DNA from: Mesaphorura yosii
Lineage: Eukaryota; Arthropoda; Collembola; Poduromorpha; Tullbergiidae
DNA: 26,583 nucleotides
Reading direction: 5' to 3'
Assembly: GCA_009869945.1 (NCBI GenBank)
Contig: WIXG01000689.1
Location: 1 to 26,583 of the forward strand
Shown here: in pieces, positions 1 to 9,444 of the stretch
Layout: every line of letters begins with the position of its first letter
Position numbering within the stretch: position 1 is the stretch's first letter
The notes under the pieces: model-generated
Seen by the model: only the letters and a program-made list of their open reading frames with translations
Databases searched by the model: none
What the model was told of the DNA's origin: nothing
Translations under genes and position numbers: made by a program

Positions 1-684
1 TGCTGTTGTTCGAGAAGCGACTCGAACAGCCAATCAGAATCGAGCGAATGGTCAATTCATAATATCAAAACGCCAATGTCATGCTAAGACTCCAATTGAG
101 TCTTTATGAATGCAGGCAAATATGCAGACTGTGAAAGCCAGTGCCCGTACAGTGACGTCACAATACATAATTGGTTTCGAGAGTACACTTTAGTATTACT
201 ACACTGATTTCACAAGTCTGGATACCTTATTATTGCTCAATAATTAATATGAGTTTGACATGACACAAACACTCGGCACGATTTGGGGAGAAGATATTCC
301 CACTCCAATTTTCCAGGATAAGTTCTTCCGAAGCGGTTCAAGCTCGTGAAGCAAGGCAAAAACCGAATTATCTGGAGAGTTTGGAAGCAAAATTTTGGAT
401 GATGTCTACTTCGCGAAAAAATATTCCCTCTGGATACAATTTTTCAATAATAAAGTCAGATGTTTTTCAAAATCAACCATTTGATATAGATTTCCACGTT
501 GGATTTATAACATGATTCATGGTGCGACCTCGACTCGGTTTATTGATTTTATGAATTTGAATTACTCATCATGCTCATCATCATGCTTAATTCATGTTTG
601 ACAGATTGAAAAATTAAGAATGCAAATTATTTTCAAGTAAAGAGTAGCGAACACTTGCAAATTGCCAATAATTGCTGGAAGTTA
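1..684. other. AT-rich spacer, no gene recognised
   Basis: No open frame here looks like protein, and short frames such as the one near 655-837 run opposite the laccase. The only structure I see is a short inverted repeat at 7-14 and 21-28 with a six-base spacer, which could be chance. The stretch lies downstream of the minus-strand laccase and is probably intergenic. Confidence 0.5.
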
Positions 685-690
685 TTTATT
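685..690 (-). terminator. Polyadenylation signal of the laccase gene
   Basis: The plus strand reads TTTATT, so the minus strand carries AATAAA, beginning 27 bases after the laccase stop codon. Its position gives a very short 3' UTR. A canonical animal-type signal at this spot suggests the gene is expressed from the host genome. Confidence 0.6.
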
Positions 691-716
691 CAAATGAGGT
701 CAGGTGAATATCAAAG

Positions 717-2417
717 TCAAACACTGATTCCAACTGCAGCACACACACTCTTCGTCTGGTTCGGGATCTTCATCTCTCTCAACATGACAGGGACCTCATT
801 GAAAACCATTGCGAGTCCACCCTCAAGATGCCAATGAATATGACAGTGAAAGAACCACATTCCAGGATTGTCAGCTATAAATCTTATCACAATCCATGAC
901 TCCGTTTCAATTGTGACCGTGTCACGTTTGACTCCGTTCAGGACGAGTTGATCTGCATGTACGCTTGGGTCATAGTCTCCATTCTGTGCCTGACCCTTTC
1001 CTAGAACCCAAAATGCGTGCCCGTGCAAATGGAATGGATGTGGTCCAGTGTCATGGTTATTCACCACCAATTGAACGACCTCCTGCACGTTATCAATCGT
1101 ATAAACATTTGCGGACGTTGGAAATGAAGCATTCTTGATCGAGAGCGTTATCAGTGGCTCCACCGTTCCAGTAGAGAATGTAATGTTGTTGAATGTGAGA
1201 TGATTCACATCTTCGTCGTCTACGACTTGTTCCACTGCGAGAATGACTTCAGAACCGTAGGCGAATGGTGCTAGAATCCTGTCAGCGGGCTGAAGACTCA
1301 TTTCTGGGAATTCTAGGCCTGAACTTGAATCTGGAACTGGCTTCGGTGGGTACACGTTGCTGAAGAGTGTCCATGTAACACCTGGTGAAGTCGACAAAGT
1401 ACTCAACACCGTTTGATACTGCAGCTTCCCATACACGACTGGAATCATTGCAGCAGGATCCGGATTGATATTAGGACCGTCGAATCCATACATGTCCGTA
1501 TCAACTTCTGCCATGATCCAATAATTATCCCCCGATGTAGCGTTCATCCGAACGAGGAACGAGTAACGTTGAGCTGCTGCGATCGGGACACGATCAAAGA
1601 CTCGACCCCGGACGGTGTCAATCCCGTCCACTTCAATCACTTCCAGCCAGTGTCCAGGAATGGAGAAATAGTACGTTGCGAAGGCTGAACTGTTAATGAC
1701 ACGAATGCGGTACAATTTTCCACGTGTGACTTTGAAGACGGGTGGATTCGAGGAAGAAGTGGAACAAGGAAGTGTCGTCGCATTGCAAGGGAATGCACCG
1801 ACTCCATTCATCAGGTGAGAGGATGGAATGGGTTCATTTCCTTCACTCGCAGGTGACAAGAACCAGTCAATGTTGACACTTCCATTCGTGTGATACCAGT
1901 CGCTCAGGGTTATGACCAGTTCACCGTCATAAGCGTAGATTTCTGTCGCTGCATGAACGATCAGTGGACCCCAGAGTCCTTCCGTATACTGGGATCCAGT
2001 GTGAGAATGATACCAGAACGTACCCGATTGCTGCAATGGGAAACTGTACACCATCGAACCACCATTTGCAATTCCACACTGTGTCACCATCTGTGGTCCA
2101 TCTTCAAACGGAGTCCCGACTTGAAACAGACCGTGCCAATGAATCGTTGTGAGCTGAGTCTTGTCTTGAATGTAGTTTTGAACCGTGACGTGCACCGTAT
2201 CTCCAACAGTGCCCTCAATTGTGGGCCCAGGAAAGTGGCCATTGACTCCAAGTATATGACAAACGGTGACTCCATCAGGAGCACCACAGTGATAGCCAAC
2301 TGTGAAATTGTAAAACAAGTCGACCGCACGCGCGTTACTGGCAACTGCGAGTAACTGGACAAAGATGTACGAGTACTGGAAAAGAAGGCCCATGGTCGCC
2401 ATACTGGACAAAGGCAT
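717..2417 (-). CDS. Secreted multicopper oxidase, fungal laccase/Fet3-like
   Basis: A 566-residue intronless frame. Residues 1-31 form a signal peptide, and mature protein begins near VDLFYNF. All four copper-ligand segments are present: HWHG at 93-96, WYHSHTG at 135-141, HPFHLHGHAFW at 460-470 and the HCHIHWH block at 524-530. Together these supply the ten His and one Cys (C525) needed for the T1 and T2/T3 copper sites. The residue ten after C525, which sits at the T1 axial position, is Leu535. Insect laccases have Met there. The L2 segment (TEGLWGPLIV) and L4 segment resemble fungal laccases and Fet3 ferroxidases, and the protein lacks Fet3's C-terminal membrane anchor. Predicted role is oxidation of phenols or metal ions by O2 outside the cell or in the gut. 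Several NxT/NxS sites are present. Fungal origin by horizontal transfer is an inference. The enzyme class is nearly certain, the substrate is not. Confidence 0.93.
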   Translation of the reverse strand: MPLSSMATMGLLFQYSYIFVQLLAVASNARAVDLFYNFTVGYHCGAPDGVTVCHILGVNGHFPGPTIEGTVGDTVHVTVQNYIQDKTQLTTIHWHGLFQVGTPFEDGPQMVTQCGIANGGSMVYSFPLQQSGTFWYHSHTGSQYTEGLWGPLIVHAATEIYAYDGELVITLSDWYHTNGSVNIDWFLSPASEGNEPIPSSHLMNGVGAFPCNATTLPCSTSSSNPPVFKVTRGKLYRIRVINSSAFATYYFSIPGHWLEVIEVDGIDTVRGRVFDRVPIAAAQRYSFLVRMNATSGDNYWIMAEVDTDMYGFDGPNINPDPAAMIPVVYGKLQYQTVLSTLSTSPGVTWTLFSNVYPPKPVPDSSSGLEFPEMSLQPADRILAPFAYGSEVILAVEQVVDDEDVNHLTFNNITFSTGTVEPLITLSIKNASFPTSANVYTIDNVQEVVQLVVNNHDTGPHPFHLHGHAFWVLGKGQAQNGDYDPSVHADQLVLNGVKRDTVTIETESWIVIRFIADNPGMWFFHCHIHWHLEGGLAMVFNEVPVMLREMKIPNQTKSVCAAVGISV

Positions 2418-2426
2418 GTACTTTTC

Positions 2427-2463
2427 ACTACTGTACTCGTACAGTAGTACAAGTCCTTTTTAA
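2427..2463 (-). promoter_or_regulatory. Laccase leader: 9-bp hairpin and TTAAAAAG box
   Basis: Ten bases upstream of the laccase ATG, positions 2427-2435 and 2440-2448 form a perfect 9-bp inverted repeat with a four-base loop. Just beyond it, 2455-2463 reads TTAAAAAGG on the minus strand, which could be a weak TATA-like box. Whether the hairpin acts in RNA (translation control) or in DNA (a dimer binding site) cannot be told from sequence. Confidence 0.3.
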
Positions 2464-2466
2464 GCC

Positions 2467-3044
2467 ATTCTAATATACGCGCTTACTGAGCTTACTGAGC
2501 TAACGTGCGGCTAGCCACTTGTATACACTTCAGCTTACGTGCCAGACGTCAGACAATAACATGTTTTTGTCTAAGTTGACTGGACAAAGAGATATTGGTC
2601 TTTATTTATCACGTCACTCACATCACATTTGTGCAAAAAAGTTCGAATCACGTAGCAAGTATAACCACGAACCACGTACACCTCCTTCGCTAATGTCAAT
2701 GCATGTATAATTCATGAATCAGTAGCTCTGGTCTGGATTCCTGGAAACATATCAACTGAGTATTCTGGCGGATCCACCCGCATCGACTTGGGCTCATGAA
2801 CTTTGTACTTTGATAAACACACTTGATTACCTGAATCAATATGTCAGCACGGATGCACGTGATCCATTCACAAAAATCAATTACCCAACTTTTACAATAT
2901 TTTCTGGTCCACTAAGCCTGCAAGCCGTGAAGTAGTCGTGAATGTCAACAATACGTGACGTTTATTGTACTTAACAGATGAATTGACAAAAGAATTTTAT
3001 TACACTGAAATAACAACAAAAGAGGAATTTTAGATTTAAATCAT
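2467..3044. other. Spacer between laccase and kelch relic
   Basis: It holds a small tandem duplication of a ten-base unit at about 2481-2500 and an AATAAA on the minus strand at 2961-2966, about 80 bases past the kelch-relic stop. The plus strand at 2726-2935 is open for about 70 codons without an obvious ATG. This could be an exon fragment, but I recognise no family. No RNA gene is evident. Confidence 0.4.
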
Positions 3045-3504
3045 TCACATTTCTACTATATTGATGTACATGATGCGGTTAATCGGTACGTTTTCTGCCA
3101 CGCCACCAAAAATGTAGATACATTGACGTATACGCAAGCCTGACCCATGAGCCGATTCGGAAACCCGTTCACGTCAACTTTTGCTAGTTTGTTGAAGGAA
3201 GGACTGAACTTCATGACAGGGTAAATGGGTTCGTTCCCAGACAGGAATGTTGTAGTTTCCACCAATGATGTAGGTCTCGGCACAGGTCCAAGCCACGCAG
3301 GACAGAGTAGATCCCATAGGCTCACATTTAGCACCGATGCCACTCCTGCAGCCGTAGCGAAGGTGACGACGGACTGTTGGGTCCCCGGTGCCATTCCACC
3401 AAAAGCGTACGCACGAGAGTTACCGACATCGAAGACGATACTGCTGTCCGCAATTGAATTCGAGAATGTTCCAACATCTTCGACAGCTTTTGTACTGATT
3501 CAGT
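3045..3504 (-). pseudogene. Kelch-repeat gene relic
   Basis: Three reading frames on the minus strand each hold a kelch-like blade core, in the right order but out of frame. The first is VFDVGNSRAYAFGGM near 3440-3390, the second is ETYIIGGN near 3270-3240, and the third is IYIFGGVAENVPINR near 3110-3060, which ends at a TGA at 3045-3047. The hydrophobic stretch followed by GG is the mark of a kelch beta-propeller blade. The frame changes fall inside continuous coding-like sequence, with no GT-AG interval long enough for an intron, so I read them as indels. The 5' side is closed by a stop near 3510. Kelch proteins are usually binding platforms, but this copy is probably dead. The alternative is a low-quality assembly of a live gene. 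Confidence 0.6.
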
Positions 3505-3535
3505 AGCCCAAAACATGATAGATTGCACTATTCGG

Positions 3536-3900
3536 AACTTGGTTCCAGAAAACTGAAGAAGTAGACGAATCCTCTCACATCAAACGGCCTCGATGCATCA
3601 ATAAAATGGGCTTGCTCGTCTCGGATTCCAATTAAAGTGAATCTCATTCGACGGAATGCATTAAACTGTACATGTGCGTGTGCAGCTTTGTTGCAAATGG
3701 TAAAGAAGTCATCAAATTATTAAAAAGGGCCAGGTCACGTCAGCCTGCTTCATCGCATCGAACAGACTAACTGTAGCAGTATCAATTTCCAGTTTCATTG
3801 ACGGCACAACTGCAACTTCATACATGGCAATGCAAATTTTCAATACTTGTCAAACAATTATCTTGGGGGCCAATTCTAACTTCAGCCAAAAGACAGTCGT
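3536..3900 (-). pseudogene. Upstream coding relic, family unknown
   Basis: The minus strand keeps protein-like sequence in two frames just 5' of the kelch relic. At about 3840-3725 one frame reads KICIAMYEVAVVPSMKLEID and continues. At about 3717-3536 a neighbouring frame reads DDFFTICNKAAHAHVQFNAF and then FTLIGIRDEQAHFID, ending at a TAG. The switch is a one-base shift at ATTTGATGAC near 3721, and a TGA interrupts the first piece near 3850. It may be the 5' part of the kelch relic or a separate dead gene. I do not recognise the family. Confidence 0.35.
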
Positions 3901-4360
3901 TTATTCACGCCAGAAACCTACAAACTCCTCCTATGTTCATTATACAGTAATCTGTGGAACGTCACTTCGATAAAATCAGCTACCTCTTCGAATCGAGATC
4001 AGGGCGCAAAGGGGGTGGACGGGCAGAACGGGCGTTAATTTCCACAATGTTTTGAACCACACATTCTTACTTTTATTGATTTCATTGATTAATTTCGCTT
4101 GATGTTAACAAACTCGTAGTCATTTTTATTGGCTCAAAAAAATAACATGAATTATAATTCAATCGGAGTTTTGTATTTATTCCAGATTGGGAGCTTCACA
4201 CGACCGTCAGCCGCCCAGACTGGAGACTCTCGACATGTTGGGAGTCCGGAGCACGGAGGACTACCCCTGGAGCGAAGGAAACTTGAGGAGCAACGAGCGC
4301 AATGTGGGCACAAACAGATTCCCGCTCTCGTCCTGCAGTCTGGCTGCGATATTCGACTAT
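3901..4360. other. Spacer, no gene assigned
   Basis: AT-rich up to about 4180, then GC-rich. From about 4190 to 4800 both strands are open in several frames, which is expected from base composition. A splice-acceptor-like TTTATTCCAG lies on the plus strand near 4177-4186 but leads into no recognisable exon. No repeats or RNA genes are seen. Confidence 0.35.
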
Positions 4361-4693
4361 TTACTGTCGGGGCACGCCGAATGCCAGTTTCCAGCCAACA
4401 TAGCCGGGCTCAAGACCCCATTTCGATCGGTGCAGGAGTCTGGTGTGCTTGCGACGACAGAGATCATTTGTGCGTGGGCCAATGTGTTTCTTCCTGGCAC
4501 CGGAGTCCCACTCTTTCAGTTTTCGGACGCTCAGTGTCGAAGCATGTGTTGCTACAGCGGAGCCACAGTCGAGGATCGGCGAAGATGGCAACGGCAAGGC
4601 CATCATGCACAACAGCGTGTGATTCAGGAAGGCGTGAGGGAATCGAGCGGCGAAAATTGCCAGCAGAATGAAGAATTTGAAGGCGTTGCACAT
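4361..4693 (-). CDS. Possible small secreted protein, related to its upstream neighbour
   Basis: An ATG at 4693 opens a 110-residue frame beginning MCNAFKFFILLAIFAARF, a good signal peptide. It matches the signal peptide of the next gene upstream (MPSVFKCYLLFAIFTLA) at about half of 16 positions. The rest is basic and has no recognised domain. The neighbour's exon 1 ends in a clear GTAAGT at the same relative place, but here no donor is visible. The frame may therefore run on into intron-derived sequence, or the gene may be broken. The region is open in several frames on both strands, so only the signal peptide supports this call. Confidence 0.33.
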   Translation of the reverse strand: MCNAFKFFILLAIFAARFPHAFLNHTLLCMMALPLPSSPILDCGSAVATHASTLSVRKLKEWDSGARKKHIGPRTNDLCRRKHTRLLHRSKWGLEPGYVGWKLAFGVPRQ

Positions 4694-5103
4694 CTTTGCA
4701 CGATATATACCAAATGCGGAATTCTGAAATTCACGAGCATGATAGCGAAGGCGATAACGAAACGGCAAGAGCGAGTTTGTGAGACCCCCCTTACAGCTTG
4801 AGAATTCTACACTCGAATAAGCGCGAGGGTTCGCTGTTTTTCCTGCTGCTACTGCGGCTTGGCATGGAGAGCACGAAGAAGATTCTCGAAGAGTACAGCA
4901 ATGCGGAAGTATGCGTATCGAAAGGACGACGGGACAATGACCGAATGTCACAAGGCGATGGCGCAACGAGCGATTTGGTAACAAGGCGTAGGCGAAGACA
5001 ATTTTATCAATATTGTTATTAATGGCTAAATGCGATCTAATTCATTGAATGCTGGCTGAATGCTAAATTTGTTCATTAGTGGCACGAATTTCAGGTAAAA
5101 CTA

Positions 5104-5613
5104 TCATGTCCAGATGTTCATGTACTTCTTTCTTAATGCCAATTTCTGTAAAATTTGTTCGTGTTCAAGCGCTTTGAATTGTAGTCTTTCTCTCTGCCTA
5201 AATCCTGCGGCAACTGTTGTCATTCTCTCGATCATAGTCACCTCAGTCTTCGGCTTCGTCTTCACCGTCGGTTCTGTATTCACCCCGACGCCCGTCTCCA
5301 CGTTCGCCATCGACAGTTGCCATCCAACGCAACTCTCTAACCTCTCTTTCAAAATCCGGCTGGCATTCGCATCAAAAACTTGACCTTCGCCCCTAAAACG
5401 GTTGTTCCGTGGCTCCTCGAAGCCTGAATCCAAGAAATCAGTAAAAAAAAAAAAAAAAAAAAAGGTTTAGACCAGCTCCTTAGTTTTTTTGCACAAAGTA
5501 AATGCTAAAAAAGTAGTACGGATTCTCGGAAATAAATGACAAAACTTACCCGAGCCAACGCAGGCCAAAGTGAAGATTGCGAAAAGAAGGTAACATTTGA
5601 AGACGCTAGGCAT
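5104..5613 (-). CDS. Small secreted protein, two exons
   Basis: Exon 1 (5550-5613) encodes MPSVFKCYLLFAIFTLACVGS, a signal peptide, and ends in G|GTAAGT. Exon 2 (5104-5423) follows a T-rich tract and the acceptor GATTCAG. Joining them keeps the frame and gives 127 residues. The mature chain is hydrophilic, with one Cys (in RLESCVGW), a central Thr/Lys/Val-rich stretch (VKTKPKTEVT) and a basic, probably helical tail ending KKYMNIWT. I recognise no family, so the function is unknown. The 126-base intron contains a 21-base homopolymer (5443-5463). Another GTAAGT lies just upstream of the ATG (near 5616-5621), so a 5' UTR intron or alternative first exon is possible. Confidence 0.62.
5443..5463 (-). 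repeat. Poly-T tract of 21 bases in intron
   Basis: An uninterrupted run of 21 A on the plus strand (T on the minus strand) lies just before the acceptor of the small secreted-protein gene, where it serves as an extreme polypyrimidine tract. Its length is likely polymorphic. Confidence 0.85.
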
Positions 5614-5739
5614 TTCACTTACCTTCGAATTACAATTTGGATAGGATTCGAACTGGAGCTTTGAATCTTGATTCTGAAGTATGCTGATTGATTGAAGAGC
5701 AAAAATGCATTCATACACTTGGAATTGAGTGCGTGCGAG

Positions 5740-5745
5740 TTTAAT
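5740..5745 (-). terminator. Polyadenylation signal of the CARD-NB-ARC gene
   Basis: The plus strand reads TTTAAT, so the minus strand has ATTAAA, the commonest variant signal, about 88 bases past the stop of the NB-ARC gene. It is the best candidate in that spacer. Confidence 0.4.
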
Positions 5746-5832
5746 GAATCTGGAAATGAACCGCTTCTATTTGGAGTCGGTGTTCTATAAACTTCACATT
5801 TCTTATGCTCAGACAGGGCTCGCAGTGCACAG

Positions 5833-8800
5833 TCATAATAGACAGCACTTTTTTCTGTATTTCTTGATGATTGAATTCGGTGATGAGGAACCTCCTGACA
5901 ATGATGTCGCTATAGAACTAATTGAACTCTTGCCAGTTTCCTTCAACCCTTGAGAAAGTTCGCTTTGGATTTGAGAAAACATCTCTTCTTGAGTCATTAT
6001 GGAACTAATTGAAGTCGTGCCAATTTCCTTCAATCGTTGAGAAAGTTCGCCTCGGATTTGAGAAAACATCTCTTCCTGAGGCATTGACTTCAGTATTCGT
6101 CTCAAGAGAGAATCACTCAACTCTTTGTAGTGAGTTCTAAACAGCTGGATGCTTTCGCTCCAGCCAACTTCGCCAACTTTTACCAACCACTCAAAAATTT
6201 CCACAACGTTTTCTCCAAACAAAAGTGAATCTGACGGCAGACGTTGAATAAGCCAGCGACTAATGGCCACGATTGTCAAATGTTTTCCTTCACGGAGTAA
6301 GATATCAATTGCTGGTGCCGGGAACTGGAAATAAAAAACCACTTTCTTGTTTGTCTGTGCCATCAGTAGGGGCTCAATTTTCGCGGACTGATTGGTTGCA
6401 GCTAAAGCAACTACTGTGTCTTCTAATAGTCCTCTAATACGTATGCCTGAATTAAGAAGCTCGACATTTGTACGCAAGCGTAATTTCCAGATTTCTTGCA
6501 TGACATTGGTTTGCACCCCAAATGCTCCCACGAAGTGCGCACTTCTAAATATACTAAACTCGTATATTTCAATGTCCGTAGAACGGAACTCACTGCAGTA
6601 AGCCTGCAAGGAACCGAAGACTTCATTTTCAAACGCTTTCGCCTCACTGTACATATCGTTTCTTAAAAGCTCGTAACTGTAAGCTTCACGTAGTCGCAGC
6701 AGAACGACGGCGTATTCCTTCTCCCCACCATAATATGAGTTGGCTAGAGGTCGTAGAAATTTCCAAAGATACTTGAGAGCCTGGCTTCTATAGGAACGCC
6801 GTTCGGTCTTCCCAGGGCTAAGATTCGAAATATTACGAAGAAATCCGTCAATCAGAAAGAATTTCTTCTTTGGGGGTCCAGTTAATTGATAAAGATATTC
6901 CATTTCACAGAGCAGTGCCTCTTTCTCGTTTTTGGTGACTAATGATTGGAGGTAGGCGTTTATAAATTGTGCAACATGTTTGTCGTCCTGTCCGTCAAGA
7001 TTTGTCTGCATCCAGTGTGATATCAGTTCATGCGATTTCAACCAAGTGTAGAACTTAAATAAATCCTGGTAGGGGAAGCTAGAAATTCTGTATCCACCAA
7101 AGAGATCCATGACTCGTCTAAAGTCTTCCATTTTGACAATGTCACACGCGGGACAATTCAGTGAGCCCAAATGAGCACAAATCGTGTCAACGATCACTGC
7201 GAATTCGTCACATTCATACAGCACAGTCGTGTAATTACATACTACGGCAAGTTTTGCACGAGAGGAATAATACAACGAATTATACTTCAAGAAATTTCTT
7301 ATGAAAAGCCAATGATGAATTGTGTATTCACTGACGTCGTCATTTAATTTGGAGTTCCTTGCTTTTTCAAGTAAATCTGAATACTCATTCATAATGTCGA
7401 GTTTCATTTTCTTCATGGAATCACTGTCACTAGCGCACATTAAAGTAAAGGAGGCGATTCTTATGTGGAGTTGGATGTCTTCTCTAAATTCTGCTTCAGC
7501 ACCAGTCACCTTCACTTTTAATTCTTTTAGAATTGAATCTGCTCGGTCATACGCCTTACGGTGCATAAATAAATAGGCCAGCTGAATGTTGTACTGAAAA
7601 ATCGGAAGACCAACGGTACCGTAGACCTTCATCAAGGGTGGCAGCGAAAGTTCAATTAATTCCATTCCTCGATATAACTGGTTCGCTTCGCGTGCCAGAT
7701 GAACACCAAACTGCGGGAATTCCTGGAGCACATTCTCGTGTTTTTCTAAAACCTTTTTCCAGACCGAAATGGCAGCGTCCTCGTGTTTTTTATAGTCGGA
7801 TTGAAAATACATCAACACCAAGCGTAGAACTTTACTCTCATGTTGTGGATCCGCTTCCACAGAAGTCTTTAGCACATGTTGGAGCACCCGATGGATATTT
7901 AATTTACGCCGACCTCGTTCACTTTTTATGCCAGCATTAACGGTGAGAAGAGAGAACTTTATCAGATCGTCAACAGCACTCGCCACCTGCATCCCGGTCA
8001 CATCCAGGACATCCTGCAGGTGAGTGAACATTTCTTCATCAATTCGTTCAGGATTGCAATACGCCGTCACATGCATAATTCTTCGACATAATTCACGGTG
8101 CTTCGAAGAATCGTGTGCAGACGCACGTCCGATGTGATCTAACGAAAGCGTCAGTGCTGAACTGAGTGGACGTGTGTATTCGTCAAGAATTTCTTTATCC
8201 GTTAGTATCTTAAGATCCGACTTGATCTGCTCTAGATAACTCTTAAAAGTCCAGCCAAAGACAGGATTGATGATAACGGTGACGGCGCACTGTAGGGCGA
8301 GCGGAAGGTAGCCAAGAAGTTCGCCCAGTTCACGCAGTTCCTCATCGATTGGAAGCTTATCATCGTCCATTTCTTCAGCTAGGGGCAAAGCTTGCTTCAG
8401 AAACCGCAAGGACTCTTCTTCTTTGAAGACATTCACCTCACAAGTTGGAATTCGACCCTCTTCCGTAGAGTTTCCCCAATCTCCCAGCATTCTGGACGTG
8501 ATGATTGTATAGTGCGAAGAGTTTGTCGAAAGAAGCTCGCGGACGTCGATGTAGCGCTCGACGTTGTCAAAAATGAACACACATTTGCAGTCTCGTAGTT
8601 TTGTGTTGACTTCACTCATCAGTTTCTTCATACTCTTCTTATCATTGTCGCTGTCTTTCACTGGAATACTCATGTCTTTTGCAAGTGACGTGCAGGAAAT
8701 CTCCAATGATGTCCCTTCGGCGTCAATCCAAAGTACGTGGTCGTAGTGGCCTTCGTATTCGTTCCCGTACCACTTTGCAGTGGTGGTTTTGCCCACTCCG

Positions 8801-9444
8801 CCCATTCCAACAAGACTCTGAGTCTGTGCCACGATTGCCATCGTTCTATTCTTAGTTGAATGCAATTGTTGGTGCACCGTCTCGATTAAGAGCTGCCCTT
8901 TGACAGTGTCAGTGCGGGGAAAGAAAGAGTTGGGGAGTGTCTTCTTCTTGGGCCACCATTTCTCTGGTAAGACTTGGTTGGTACTGATTTTTGCTTCTTC
9001 GACCAGTTTGAATTGCCATTTGTAGCCGAGTTTCTCCGCGGATTCCTTGAGCTTTCTGAAAATGTGCAATTGAGTGCCGTCCTTGAGCAAGTAGTCGAGA
9101 ACATGGTCCAAGACGATGTCGTCCCTAAATCACGCATGTTATCACATAATCACGTATTTAAGAGTGCGTAGGGGTAATTAAACCGATGTCATAGTTCCAT
9201 TAAATCTACTCGATTATTGTACTTACTTGGTTTGAAGGAAGTCGACAAGCTTCCTCGTCTTCTCGTGCCGTGTCCCTGATCCTGCTGCCTTCACTAACTC
9301 GAACTCGTTTGAAGACATGAGTCGAAGAGAAAATAAGTGCCTGGCAAGGTTGCAGGAGTCACTCAAGTTGTCCTCCAATAGCGCGCAGTTTACACGCAAC
9401 ACTTCACTAATAATTGACTTTGTGTTGCTCATGGCGGTGACCAT
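5833..9444 (-). CDS. CARD-NB-ARC (Apaf-1-like) STAND protein with C-terminal CaaX box
   Basis: Two coding exons, 9227-9444 and 5833-9124, join at AA|GTAAGT and TTTAG|G in frame to give 1169 residues. The start is the ATG at 9442-9444 (CCAAAATGG context); an acceptor-like TTTGCAG at 9550-9556 suggests a 5' UTR exon. Residues about 14-98 align with a CARD (NLARHLFSLRLMSSNEF, then KLVDFL and HVLDYLL), and the intron lies inside it. NB-ARC follows: P-loop GMGGVGKTT at 179-187, Walker B CVFIFDN at 254-260, TSR sensor at 282-284, GYLPLAL at 344-350 and an MHD-like LNIHR block. The rest is helical and TPR-like, with no WD40 repeats. Near the end is a 29-residue tandem duplication. The tail KKYRKKCCLL is a polybasic CaaX motif, predicting geranylgeranylation. 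The expected role is an ATP-switched, CARD-assembling platform in apoptosis or immunity, probably at membranes. Confidence 0.9.
5911..6084 (-). repeat. 87-bp tandem duplication inside the NB-ARC gene
   Basis: Positions 5911-5997 and 5998-6084 are two similar 87-base copies that keep frame and encode two 29-residue units (QEEMFSQIRGELSQRLKE and QEEMFSQIQSELSQGLKE). Each unit is amphipathic and probably helical, and ends in a Ser-rich segment. The copies differ at enough bases to be an established feature, not an assembly slip. Confidence 0.85.

Noticed and set aside
2640..2690. tRNA-like GTTCGAATC word
   Set aside because: It resembles a T-loop, but no paired acceptor stem, D arm or anticodon arm can be drawn around it.
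2726..2935. Plus-strand open stretch with protein-like composition (DPPASTWAHELC and following)
   Set aside because: No ATG, no convincing splice sites and no family. About 70 open codons in one frame can occur by chance, so it is only mentioned under the spacer.
4129..4801. Two plus-strand frames of 180 and 204 codons
   Set aside because: The longer lacks an ATG at its start. Composition is Arg/Ser-rich without domains, and the region is open in most frames because of GC content.
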